A stretch of DNA of 64,000 nucleotides, taken from contig JAPZLL010000052.1 in NCBI GenBank assembly GCA_036250225.1, positions 124,001 to 188,000 on the forward strand. Direction: 5' to 3'. A program made the translations under genes and the position numbers. The notes under the pieces are model-generated. The model was given only the letters and a program-made list of their open reading frames with translations. It ran no database searches and had not been told where the DNA came from. The stretch comes from Cercophora sp. LCS_1. Taxonomy: Eukaryota; Ascomycota; Sordariomycetes; Sordariales; Lasiosphaeriaceae. Positions 44,801 to 55,800 of this stretch are shown here, one piece after another. Every line of letters starts with the position of its first letter. Position 1 is the first letter of the stretch.

Positions 44801-44993
44801 GGTCGGCAGGCTGGTAGGTAAGATGAGCCATTGCGGCGTCGTGGGTGGGGAAGGGGAGTGTTGCAGAATTTGTGAGGTCGGCTGTGGTGTATGTGCCGGA
44901 AGGATGATTTGCGTGGTGTGCTGACTCTACCTGGCGTGAATTGCTGCGATGGTCCATGGCTCCATAAGGACTGCCGGGACGGAATTCAGACAC
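41807..44993 (-). CDS. Large uncharacterised nuclear-type protein (1028 residues)
   Basis: Exons are 44993-44334, 44286-44188 and 44134-41807. The two introns (44287-44333 and 44135-44187) restore QEAIHNEFTQRCVTELCDER and YDNQLPVDLPAKLDEGEY. I cannot name the family. The N-terminus has an Arg-Gly run (TRGRGRGRGRVYRGKGK) and RGRRHKVYE, which resemble AT-hook or RGG nucleic-acid-binding patches. A helical block follows (KAVKPAVQEIADRNLNQLMQ; QIMLQLDMLEYLYDNQLP), then a conserved-looking middle (IPNNRIIVPNVFEWDDLDIG, GKPGSNFMFIDRRVGTWDS) and a coiled basic stretch (RKLYTRLHMKQLLQEFCKQE). The last 450 residues are Pro/Ser/Gln/Tyr-rich and disordered. The shape fits a chromatin or transcription cofactor, which is inference. 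The neighbouring genes give no further clue. Confidence 0.8.
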
Positions 44994-46747
44994 GAGAAAG
45001 CTACTCAGTGACTTGAATGCGCGGTGAGAAACAAGTACTCGACCGTGCAGGCTGGTGGTTGAGTGTAAATGCGGTAACGTGGAAATAAAACCAGCGTGGT
45101 GAAGACCGATGTGATGTGAGCTGAGACGGCAGGGCCCTCAGGTGCGGTGGTTGCAGAGAGAAGGGCCAAACACGAGACCAACCACAAGAAGAAAAAAAAG
45201 TCGGGATCCAGTCGGAGAAGACTCGAGCTTGCAGGTGAAAGGTGTTGCGGTAAAGAATTGGTGAAGGGGAAGGAGTCGAGAAAAAAACGAGGCCGGTCGA
45301 GCAACAAATTGCAACGGCACTGCAAATACTTGAGAGCTAAACAATCCGACGCTCGCTGACGCGGTGGACAATGGGAAGGCAGCCAACGTTAATAGAAGGG
45401 CAGGCTGTTCAGGATGGCCACAATAGCATCGCCAGCAGAAGGGATTGTCGTGGACGGTGTGCTGTACGTGGGCGAGCAAGTGCAATTCTCGTTTCTCATT
45501 ACAAGAAGCAGCACACAGCTCACCAGGCGCTGCGACTCTGGCGACTTTGACCACTTGGATCCGCTCGCCGCTGCGTCCGCCTTTGGTCCACCGAGGCTTA
45601 ACCGAGCACCCGACCAATCAGAGGGCCGGATCTCCTTCCAAAACAGGCGAACTCGCAGCCGTGCGTTTTCTTTCTCTTTTTCTTCTCTATGCAGTTTCAG
45701 ACGGCGAACAATAGCGGCCATGTTATTCTACCACGGGCCATCCCTTTCTGCGGGCTATGCTGGTTGTCCACGAACTCGATGCTTGGCCACGACGGTCTGT
45801 GGCGGGCCGGACGAGGACTGGCAACGCCTCAACTGTCGAGGGGCTGGAGTGGATCTTGGCGCAGGACAGGCACGCCAAACTCTGGCGGTCTAGAAAGACG
45901 TTTGCAGTAAACTTTGCACGTGGCAGCCGGTATTGTCTGGTAGAAGCCGGGATACTTGGACCCTTTTGCTTCTGCTCTCAAATAAACTCAGACAGTAGCT
46001 TCCGGGGACCCGGTGTCTTTGGGTCTCGGGTCTGAATCATCGCCCAAGGACCACGCGAGATAAAGTTTGATTGCTATCAAATTGGCAGATGCTGTTACAC
46101 TGTCTCTAGTGACAGACAGACAGCTCGCAGGCCAATCTCACCAAGGCTGAGATGGCCTGCCATTCCAGTGCAGTGTTTCTCTGTCAGCCCCGGCGTCACA
46201 TGCAATAGCAGCGGACTTCCAGGTTCTTCGTGGCTAACAAATCCAGTCGTTTGCGTAGCGAGATACAGAAATGGGTTCAGCGGTAAAATTCAGGGATGGT
46301 TGATCGAAACCGGGCACGGACGTCTGCACTCACAACGAGAGCGGCCAACTACCTAACCGATAACATGGACCACTCCCACAATCAAGACCTTGCCGATGGA
46401 CTTGATATGCATGAACCTTGGGCCAATGAATTGGGGAAATTTTAAGAAGTAATCGTTATCACAGCAACAACCCGCCAGGTGGACCGTTTGCGTTTCCCCA
46501 CCGGTCCTACCCAAAACCCGCAAAAATCCGGAGTCCATCCACCCGTCCCGGACCCGGCTTGGCGGACTCGCTAGTGCATGTCATGCTGGGTCCCGGACGG
46601 CGCGGCAGCAACCGAGTCCCCAGTTTATTTTTCTTTGCAATTTTTCTAACCCCCGAAAATCGTCGTCCAGCTCCGGGAACCCCACCATCACCGCCCATCG
46701 ACAGCAACCACCGCCTACCGCTACACAACACAACCCGCCCCATCAAT
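44994..46747. other. Divergent intergenic region, 1.75 kb
   Basis: The region holds the promoters of the large minus-strand gene and the Bmt5-like gene. No further gene is supported. A tRNA D-arm-like stretch near 46270 was rejected. Confidence 0.5.
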
Positions 46748-47761
46748 ATGGCCAAACGATCCCGCCTCATCCAGGCCGCCAAAACAGCCAAAGCAACGCA
46801 CGCCGCCAAAAAGCGAAAACCCAACCCTTCACCATCCTCCTCCAACCAAAATCAGAAAAAAGTTCCCCAACCAAAATCCCACACCCAACCAACCATCCCC
46901 TTCCTCCCTTCACACGCCATCCTCCTCATCGGTGAAGGCGACCTCTCGTTTGCCGCCTCGCTAGCAACCCACCACAAATGCACAAACCTAACCGCAACCG
47001 TGCTCGAAAAAGACCAAGCCGCTCTCCTCTCGAAATACCCCCACGCGCAAACTAACATTGACACCCTCCTTACATCTGACAGCGAAGTCCTCTACAACAT
47101 AGACGCAACCAAATTCACGCCCTTCCACCTCCCTGTCAAAAACAAAACGGACGAAAAAACCGGCTCCATGGACCGCATCCTCTTCAATTTCCCGCACGTA
47201 GGCGGTAAATCAACCGACGTGAACAGACAGGTCCGATACAACCAGGTTTTGTTGGTTGAGTTTTTCAAGAGGGCTATGCTCAGTCTGAAGCCGCGGGGAA
47301 AGATTGTGGTTACGCTGTTTGAGGGGGAGCCGTACACGTTATGGAATATCAAGGATTTGGGGAGGCATGTTGGGTTGGTTGTGGAACGGAGTTTTCGGTT
47401 CAGGGCCGAGGCGTATCCTGGGTATCGACATGCTAGGACGCTTGGGGTTGTGCGGAGTAGGAAGGGGGTGGAGGGCGGAGGGTGGAAGGGCGAAGAGAGG
47501 AGGGCTAGGAGTTATGTTTTTGTTAGGAGGGGGGAGGAGGAGAATACAGGAAAAAAGAGGAAGATGGATGATAGTGAGAGTAGTGATGAGGATGGGGATG
47601 GGGATGGGGATGGGGATGGCGGTGGGTGGGATAGTCTCGGGGAGGAGGACTATGGTGGGCGTGAGGGTGAAGATGATGATGTGGAGGAGGATGAAAAGGA
47701 GGAGCAGGAGAAGGACGGCAAAGAGGAGGCGGAAAAGAGTGACGGGCATGGGGAGGACTGA
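46748..47761 (+). CDS. BMT5: 25S rRNA (uridine-N3)-methyltransferase, Bmt5-like
   Basis: Bmt5 methylates N3 of a uridine in 25S rRNA using S-adenosylmethionine in the nucleolus (family knowledge). It is a single exon of 337 residues. The frame is open further upstream, but the ATG at 46748 starts the basic N-terminus expected of a nucleolar protein (MAKRSRLIQAAKTAKATHA). The SAM-binding motif is AILLIGEGDLSFAASLA (residues about 57-73). Family motifs follow: TVLEKDQAALLSKYP, RILFNFPHVGGK, RYNQVLLVEFFKRAM and KIVVTLFEGEPYTLWNIKDL. The last 75 residues are Glu/Asp/Gly-rich and encoded in part by a hexanucleotide repeat. Codon use shifts within the gene from C-rich to G-rich third positions after about 47220. 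Confidence 0.9.
   Translation: MAKRSRLIQAAKTAKATHAAKKRKPNPSPSSSNQNQKKVPQPKSHTQPTIPFLPSHAILLIGEGDLSFAASLATHHKCTNLTATVLEKDQAALLSKYPHAQTNIDTLLTSDSEVLYNIDATKFTPFHLPVKNKTDEKTGSMDRILFNFPHVGGKSTDVNRQVRYNQVLLVEFFKRAMLSLKPRGKIVVTLFEGEPYTLWNIKDLGRHVGLVVERSFRFRAEAYPGYRHARTLGVVRSRKGVEGGGWKGEERRARSYVFVRRGEEENTGKKRKMDDSESSDEDGDGDGDGDGGGWDSLGEEDYGGREGEDDDVEEDEKEEQEKDGKEEAEKSDGHGED
47591..47619 (+). repeat. GGGGAT hexanucleotide repeat inside BMT5
   Basis: About five tandem GGGGAT-type units encode alternating Asp-Gly in the acidic tail, a likely length-variable site between strains. Confidence 0.9.
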
Positions 47762-48424
47762 GAGACCGAGTTCTCTCGAGGAAGCAAGAACACTGACAGA
47801 GACTGACAATCATCTTGCCCGTCGTCGGCGTTGAGAATGTCTTGGTCTGGAGTTCTACGGGCCCGATCGGCGACAACTCGCCCAGTCTCCGACCATGGAA
47901 TCTGCACTTGCTACTGATTGCATGTAGACGGTGTCACAGCTCCTGATGCCGGCATTGTTTGCAAATGTCAGACTTGCATGCGCATCACTCACTGACTAAC
48001 CTGAGCGGAGGCCATCCCGGCCCCCAAAGAGCCTCATACCGTCTAAGACGGAGACACTGCTTGAGTCTGCACAACATGAGACTATTTTACCCTCAATCTA
48101 CAATAGAGGGTGCATTCATCACGCAGGTAGCAGGGACAAACAGCAGATTGGCAGCATGTCAGCTGTCGAAGTGTCCAGTCTGCGCATGAACCTGGCACCA
48201 AAGACGGCATCATTCACCGGTTCTTCCTGTCCTCAAGCGCCTTACTGTCCTATCCCAGAGAAGTGCATGCGCCCGGCCGTGACCGGTCTCCCGGCGACCA
48301 GGAAGCGGGCACTCACGAAAACCATGCATGGACCGGTGAGACAGCTGCCGCAAGCCAGCAGACTAGCCTCATCGCTGAAGAACCTGTCTCGGCTCACCCA
48401 CAGGCAATCACCAGGCCTTGCTTG

Positions 48425-48442
48425 CAGCAGCAGCAGCAGCAG
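48425..48442. repeat. (CAG)6 microsatellite
   Basis: Six uninterrupted CAG units in non-coding DNA. Confidence 0.9.
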
Positions 48443-49949
48443 ATGCACGGGGGAGAGTTCCGCTGTTATATGGAGCCCATCCGGGTGACCAGAAGCGAGA
48501 AAGCAAACAGGTTACACAACCACTCAGCCCAGACAAACTCAGCAACACATGCATCCAGACCCACCACTGCACTGCATATACCAATCTCTGCCCACCGGGC
48601 GTCCAGCCCACATACATGAGAACCGCCAGCCAGCCCTGGTCTTGTCCTCGCCATGACGTGACGTGATATCCCCCTCCGATACGCAGGCGCAATTTACGAT
48701 GGCCCAGAGCATGGCGTCGGGTCTTCTGCCTCGCCCAACCCCTGACACGGTAGACACAGTATACAAAAACTTCCAAGTACCCATACAAACTGCACCCACC
48801 CGGTAACTAGCCAGCCCCAGACCAGCAAAACAACGCACACACCCCCTCCACCGGCTTCCCATCCGGCGGCTCCCCGACACCCGTCCGTCACCAGACCACC
48901 AGACCACATAACCCCGTGCGCCCTACCTTCCCCTTCAGACCAAACCTACATGGCGCCCACCACTCCGCCCTCACCCCTCCCTTTGCGCGCAGGCTGGGCG
49001 GAACGGATACTCACGGTCTCGGCAAGCCTTCCTTCCCGTCCTCGACTTACCCGGTTCTCGGGTTCACTCTGGTCTCGGTCCCTGTTTGGCAAACAAGGAG
49101 GCCCACCTTGCAATTCTAGTCCAGTCACAGCAAGCCAGCGGGCAAGCCAGCAAGCTATTACCCTCCCGAGTTCACATGCTCAGCTTTCTCACTCCCACAC
49201 ACCCACCCACTTGGTCTGGCCTCTCCTACTCACGCCAGAGAGGCCGGCGGATAGGTAGACGGACCCACAGCTCAAAGGACCAGCAACTCGACGTATCACA
49301 CTGAGAGTTGATACCTCCTCTTGAAAGTTCCCTTCCCCCCCCCACCCTCTCTCTCTCTCTCCTGTGCTCCCCTCACCTGCTGCTGCCCCTCCTCAAGCAA
49401 GTCCCTCCTCAAGCAGGGCTCCGAAGCCCACCCCTTGAGACGCGAAAAAAAAAAGAGAAAGCACCTGGAGCAATTTGTGCACCCACCCTCTTTCAAGTTC
49501 TATTCCAGGTCCCCTACGTCCTAGGTATGCCTCTCTGAGGAGCTCCCAAGCCCCCCGATGACACTCCGAGTCCTTCCACTCGAAACCCTTCATCCTACAT
49601 GCCACTGCTTGCTCCCCTCGTCACCCTTATCCTCCCATCCGCAAGCCCACCCCACCCTCCTTGCCCACGCCCACGCCATTCCCCCCTACGTCTAATCCTC
49701 AGCCCCACCTCCACAAACAAAGAAACAGAAAAAAACACACCAAGTAGTGGTAATATTGACACCACCCTTGAAACCAAAGGCTCCGAGCAGAGTCCACGGA
49801 GGAAACTCGGTCTCTTTCCCCTTGTCTCATCCCCAATACACACACCTTGCTTCTTTCGCTCCGAGCTGCATACTGTTGTCATCTCAGTGGGGTAGACTAC
49901 TGCAAAAGAGCATCATGTGGTCAGCAAAAAACACACAAAAAAACATCAT

Positions 49950-49979
49950 GGTGTTTGTGTGGTGTTTGTGTGGTGTTTG
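49950..49979. repeat. Tandem repeat, 11-bp unit, about 2.7 copies
   Basis: The unit GGTGTTTGTGT is repeated almost three times in tandem, preceded by an A-rich patch. Confidence 0.85.
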
Positions 49980-50891
49980 GCATCACGGAGTGGAGTAACG
50001 GAGTAAGTCTAGAGTAAACAACAATGGAAATGGAAACCATCGTACTGTGGTATTCCGTTCACAGTTGGCTGTTTGAATGAGGTCATACGAGACCACCAGA
50101 CTTGATAGTAAAATATTGGTGTGTGAGTGCAAGGCATATAGCACAGTGTCGAGGTTCGTCCTGGGCTGGCATGGCATGAATACCAAAATCATCACAGCCA
50201 TCGAGTACAAATCTGAATCAACGCATATATTTCCGCTCGTCAAAGAGCTACGCCACATCAAGGCTGATGATACCCAGTATTTGGACCAAAATGATCCCAA
50301 CGCAAAAAGTTGCTGGGGGGAATCCAAGTCTCCCCAAGGAACACACTTGACACCGAAGCATCACAACATCCAAAAATGACCTGTCCTGTCTTGCATCCTC
50401 CAATTATGACAGCCGCTCGCTAAGAACGAACAAAAAAGGGGAAAAAAATCACAAACCAAAATCGCTCGCTCGCTATTCGTGTGCTGTTATGTGCCGTCCA
50501 TCTAAAAGAGAGGGTGGGGAACCCCTCCGCAACCAAAAAGTTCAAACTCTGTCAAGAGTGGCTTCTTCATATCCTCAACCATCCCGTGTGTGCAAAGGAT
50601 CGGTTGGCGAGTATGTACCGCCGTCGTGTGTCCGAACCGCATTATCTCGCTGTCTCGAGCGCGGCCGCCAGAGTATTAAATATACGTCGTTATGTTGTTC
50701 ACTTGTCCGTGTCGTGCCAACTCCGTCCGAGCTGCCGCCTTTTTTTCCAGCCCGTGCTGCAGTCTATACCCTAAACACCAAGCGGAGAAATGAAATCGGT
50801 CGTAAAATCGTCACCTGTTCATCCCTGTACCTTGCATCATTTTTTTTTCCGGGATACCGTCCGAGCCTGGACCGTTTGGTTGTTTTTGAAG

Positions 50892-52883
50892 TCAGTGGAG
50901 CGGCCCCCGGTTCAGTGGTTCCATCTTCAAGCCCCCACTGGGCATCGAACGCCCATCGTGTCCATGGTAGTTCTGATAGCCCTGGCTGTGACTAGCCGTG
51001 TTCTGTCCGACGCCGTTGCTTTGATACAAGTTGGTGGGATGAGGCAAGCTACCAAACTGCGAGCTTCCCAAGTAGGACGGAGAGCTGAGCGGGACGCTGG
51101 ACTGCGGTAGGAAGCTGTTTGGTGTCTGTGTCTGTTGCTGCTGCGTACTAAACGCATACATGGTCGTATTTGCTGGCGCCGTTGTGCTTTGCTGCCAGGC
51201 GCCCGGGTACAGCCCTGGGTTTGGAGTGCTGGCGAACTCCGTCCCGGGTGAATTGAAAAGCGAAGGTCGACGGTTGGATTCGTGTGGGCTCGGAAGCATA
51301 TCCTGCATGTGAATCGAGCCATGGCTCTGAAGGGGAGGTGGGCCCCCGACTGTGATGTTCGTGCTCTCAACGTACGAGTGCTGGTTGGAGCTCATCTCGG
51401 GCATGATGCTCTGGGAAAACTGGGGTGGCCCCCGGACCGGTATTTCGCCGATGAAGGACGGACCCTGGAGGTTGGTGGCTGGGCTGTGGCTGGTACTCGC
51501 TGTGCTCATGATACTGTGCGAACCCGCTTTCGGAGGCGATACACGGCTGGACCGCACTGACGCTGCGTCTCCTTCTTCCTCGCGAGGGGCCGCGTTCATC
51601 TCGTCGTCAGACTGATAGCCCTCGGGGCTCTTGTCGTCAGCCATGACAAACACTTCGGCCGTGGCATCTACGGGCGTCAGCACCAGCCCATGTGGTCTTT
51701 GTCAAGCAGCTTGGTACTCACCAATCTCCCCTCTCCGAAACTGCTCCTCGTGCTTTGCGACTTTGAAGATCTCCTTGAGATACGGCTTCTTTTTCGCGTT
51801 GTTACTCTTGCCCGTCGGGTTGTTGTCGTTGAAAAAGCTAGACAGGGACTCCATCGTCACGTCTTCCAGTTTCTGCACGTTGATACCCAGCTTCTGAATG
51901 TCGGGGTGTTGACTGGCGTTTGGCTCGACGACCAACCTCAGGATGTGAATCAAGAGGTGGACTCGCTCTGCTTCGTGTTAGCCCGGGCTACAATGTCCTT
52001 GTGGCAAACCGACCTTTCTTCAGCAAGTGATCCGGTTCCACGTGCCGCACTCTCTCCTCCTTGGTTGGTCCCCATGGTTTCGGCCACCAATCGGGGGCCT
52101 TCTCATCTCCAGCCGTATAAGGATTGTGCGTCTGCTTCTTCGGTGCCACAGCCTTGACCCAGGCCTTGGCAATGAGCTTGCAGGCATTCTGCTGGATGAT
52201 CCGGAAGCGGTGGTCGTAAAAGTCCCACACATCGTTATCGTTGCCCACCTTGATCGCTTTCTTGCTGCGAACTGTTGGGAGCGGATCATCGTCGTCCTGC
52301 CGTCGCACATGGCCACGCAGCCGCTTCCGGGTCCTGTTTGTCGGCGGCATCTCTTCGTCCGAGCGGTCAAACCCAGGATGACGGTGGCGGTCGAACCTAC
52401 GACGGACAGGATACTCGGGTGCCTCACGATAATACGTATCGTGGTAGGGAAGCACTGCGTCCTCATGGCCAAGGCCCGCTACCGTCACGTCAGCCGGCAT
52501 AATGAGTAGAGTTGTCATGAACTTACACGGCACGCCTCGCTTCCGGAACTGGTCAAAATTCTCCACGTTGAAAAACGTCGGGACCGCCCCTTGGGGCAGG
52601 CGCTCAGGGCCGCTGAAGTATTGCCATTGCCCCTCGTCAGTGCAAACGGCAAGGAAGTACCTTTGAACGTTGATCTGGCATTGCTCCCGTAGCACGCGAT
52701 CAATAGGCTAGAAACTCATCAGAAAAAGAACTTGTCCTCGTAGGGGGTGAGGCAGCCTACAACGGGCGGAGACCGGAGAGTCCCGTAGTAACGGCCGTCG
52801 TCCTGCATATGGTCCGACGCTTGCCGCTCTGCCTGCCAGTTAGACCGACTATAAGGCGGACGCGTCCAGTCGGTGGTGACCAT
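50892..52883 (-). CDS. Probable DUF2841 / YDR124W-like helical-bundle protein
   Basis: Four exons: 52883-52761, 52707-52014, 51967-51722 and 51667-50892. Introns (52708-52760, 51968-52013, 51668-51721) restore RSPPVPIDRVLREQCQINV, DHLLKKERVHLLIHILRLVV and RRGEIGDATAEVFVMAD, giving 612 residues. The central block (DVWDFYDHRFRIIQQNACKL, IAKAWVKAVAPKKQTHNPYT, DWWPKPWGPTKEERVRHVEP, DHLLKKERVHLLIHILR) matches my memory of the fungal DUF2841 family, also called AFUB_07903/YDR124W-like. The N-terminal part (QINVQRYFLAVCTDEGQWQYF) may be a second small domain. The last 260 residues are Ser/Gln/Pro/Tyr-rich and look like a transactivation or condensate-forming tail. Molecular function is not known to me. 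An 11-kb gene-free tract lies upstream. Confidence 0.8.
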
Positions 52884-55800
52884 GGTTGGATCGGTATATA
52901 GCTAACGGACAACAAGTCTACCCGGATAGGCGTTCCGAGGAGAAAGACGACGAAGGGAGTGATCTGAGCCGGTAAAAAGACGGACGTTGGCGAGACAGCT
53001 GTTGGTGGTAGAGGCGTGGCTGCAAGCGTAACTGGACAGCTTCGAAGCCAAAGAGCCACCGGTGATAGGAAGAGTACCAGCCAGGTTGGACCAGGAGCTG
53101 TTGGCACTGGGGAGGATGCAGATATATGCAGTTGTTGAGCGAGACGACTTGGATGCCAAGAGAAGAGCGAGCGCCTCTCAAGCCACAAGCCGCGACGGTC
53201 AAGAGGACTGACTGGGGTAGCGGGACAGTTCTATAAAGGAAGATGGCCGGCTCAAGCTCGGACGATCCCTGGGGAGCTCTGCACGGCGCGGTGGTTGGCA
53301 CTTGGCACGCCTCTTTGGTCAAGAGGATCTGTAACGGACAGAGGCGCAGCGCACCATTCCACAGTGCTCGATAGGTTGCGCGTCGAGGTTCCTCGGGAAA
53401 CGACGAGACGTCAGTTGATGCTTGCGGCGAGAGACCAAACGGCCCCGACTCGATGTAGGCGACGGGAGCCTGCCGCCAGCCGAGGTGGAAACGGGACGGA
53501 TACCAAACAGACGGGGGCTCCGTGAGGGGAACTTGGTTGAGCGGCGGGCAATAGCTTGGTTTGCAGCTCGAATTAGGGGGGCTGCTCGGCGGAGCGGGCA
53601 ACAAAGAAAGTTGGCTGCGTGGTGGTTAGAGAGCAAGCCCTGAGCGTTTGCACCCTGCGTTGGTGTGGAGACAACTGCGAAGCAGCCTCAAACGGAGGGG
53701 CGAGTGGGAATTATGATTCGGGGGAGGCTGGCATGGCCTTCCAGTCCTCTTTGTCTGCTGCGCGACGATGAGACATCAGCAGCCGAGACCGTCACTGCCC
53801 ACCTGCCGGGGTCTATGTCGTGTAAATGGCAGCGAGCGGGTGCGTCCAGGCCGGGTTTTGAGTGGGTGAGTGGGTGGTGATGGAAAAAGGTGTGGAGGGC
53901 GCCCCCTACGCCGCGGATGATATTGGAACCGCACGGCGGCCAGATGGCGACAGGCGAGCCGGTCTCTTGGAGACGATAAGAGCCCTACAGCACCAATGCT
54001 TGATCTGGGCCACGGGAGGATGTGCCGAGAGCAGGGCGTGCGGTAGACGACGGTTCACGACCAAGAGAGCCGCGAGGAGGGAAGCAAATGTGGGAGCCTG
54101 TCAGCCGTTTGACGATTTCGAGCTCGTTCGGGGCGGGGTGGTCTCTGAACAGCCAGCACTATTAATTACCCCAATCCAGGTTCCCGAGGGCGACGGAAGA
54201 GTGCAGCTGAAGTGGGGACCGTGTCCAGACAGCTCCAGAGGCTCACGACGGAGGATCTTGAGAGCGGAATAAGAGCTGTTTCGAGACAACGGGGTGAGTG
54301 GGGCGCTATCAGCGCAACAATCTTTTTCTCAACGGGCTGCCGTTTGGCCGTCTACTGTCGAATTCGAATACGGCGGTATTGTGAGCTGGAAATATCCAAC
54401 TGACGCGGGGATGAGCAGCTCGCCGTTGATTTTGAGCGCTGCTCGACCGGTGTCTAGAAGAGTACGGTGAGCGACCTCTCTCAACCTCCCGCGGCTATAA
54501 TTGGACGCTGGCCGTGGTGGGAAAGGTGGGAACTGGCGCCCTTGAATGGACCAATTCAAAAGCCGGTTTACGTGTTGCTGCAAAGCTCTGTGAGGTCGAG
54601 GATGTCGCAAACAAATCCTCGCAGGTTCATGCAAGTGTCGTGCTCAATGCTCAGGAGAGCGATGAGGGCAGGAGAGCTCAACGGCGGCGGGAACCAAAGA
54701 GAAAACACGGAAGTGATGTGCCCCTTGTCCAGGCCAGGACGGCGAACGGGCAGGGTTAAGATAAGGCTTGGTTTGGGGGACGAAAGGCAAGCCCGGGGTC
54801 GAACACACTTACTCCCGGCTGCCAAAATAGTAGCCCACGAGCAGGAGTTGGACAGGGGGGATTGGGGACCAGCGAAAAGGGCCACTCGCATGGCCACCCA
54901 ACAAACGAGCGTCCACGACAAGAAGGCGGCGTCGTTGTCTGGATGGCGACGATGCACAACAGCAACGTGCTTGATGCTCGTTGCTCGACGGCCCTGGACG
55001 GCCTTGCTTGAGAGAACTTGAGCTCCGAGTTGACTGGACAGGGCAAGCAATCCGCGTCCGTGGATGGCGGCAACGGAAAGACAGGGCTTGCCAGCCGTCG
55101 AGGTAACTGGAAAGAAAGATGAAAGACACAAGGCGACTCGACGGGAACTTGAAGAGTGGTCGCGTCGCACTGTGATGCAAAGTATTGTACTTTTGAACCT
55201 GTGCTGGGGCGTGTGTGTAAGTGAAGACTGCAGGTATCTTCACGGCGCCTCCACTGCACTCACCAGCGCTTGGAGCAGGGCGTGGTACCAGTCCCTAGGC
55301 CGTCGGTCAGCGCAGCGGCATTGGGCAACTGCTCCCACAATCCCCACCCCACCACGAGTCTACCGACCGATACAGCCGACACGGGGAACGGGCTAAGCTC
55401 GACAATCCCCGGCCGTGGCAGTCTTGACAGGAGCGGCGGGCTTGGGATGTGATGTTGGGGTGGGCCGGCTGGTATCTCGCATGTACTGTGGTAGTGGTGT
55501 CCCACTACAGGATGGTGTGCTGCGCAGTCTGGATGTGGATGCACTGTGCTGTTCCTTGTGCTCTGCGCCGGCAACAGACAATTATCAGCAGGTTCAGTCA
55601 GGGCCGACCGCTGGCAGCCCACCCATCCTCCCGTCGTCTCGCCCCTCTTGTGATGGGTAACCAGAGCCCCCACCGACATCACGACCGCACCGCACCGCAC
55701 CATCATGACCGCATGGCATTTGCAGCGTAGCCCGCCGAACGTCCCTGGACGGAGCTTCGGTGCGGTGCGGGATGGCGCAAGAGCGGACCCGAAAGGGCCA

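Larger units (their letters stand above)
47762..50891. other. Intergenic, 3.1 kb between convergent genes
   Basis: No gene is supported. It contains CAG x6 (48425-48442), CT-rich DNA (about 49340-49362), A-rich patches and a short tandem repeat at 49950-49979. Open frames here are Pro/Ser/Arg-rich noise. A non-coding transcript cannot be excluded. Confidence 0.45.

Noticed and set aside
46262..46320. Second tRNA-like stretch (GGTTCAGCGGTAAAATTC).
   Set aside because: No acceptor stem or anticodon arm can be built around it.
46559..46747. Upstream extension of the BMT5 frame.
   Set aside because: It opens with a non-ATG codon and reads as leader sequence; the ATG at 46748 gives the expected basic N-terminus.
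52918..53604. A 228-residue minus-strand ORF just upstream of the DUF2841-like gene.
   Set aside because: It lies in the expected leader, is Ser/Pro/Leu-rich, and has no recognisable motif or codon bias.
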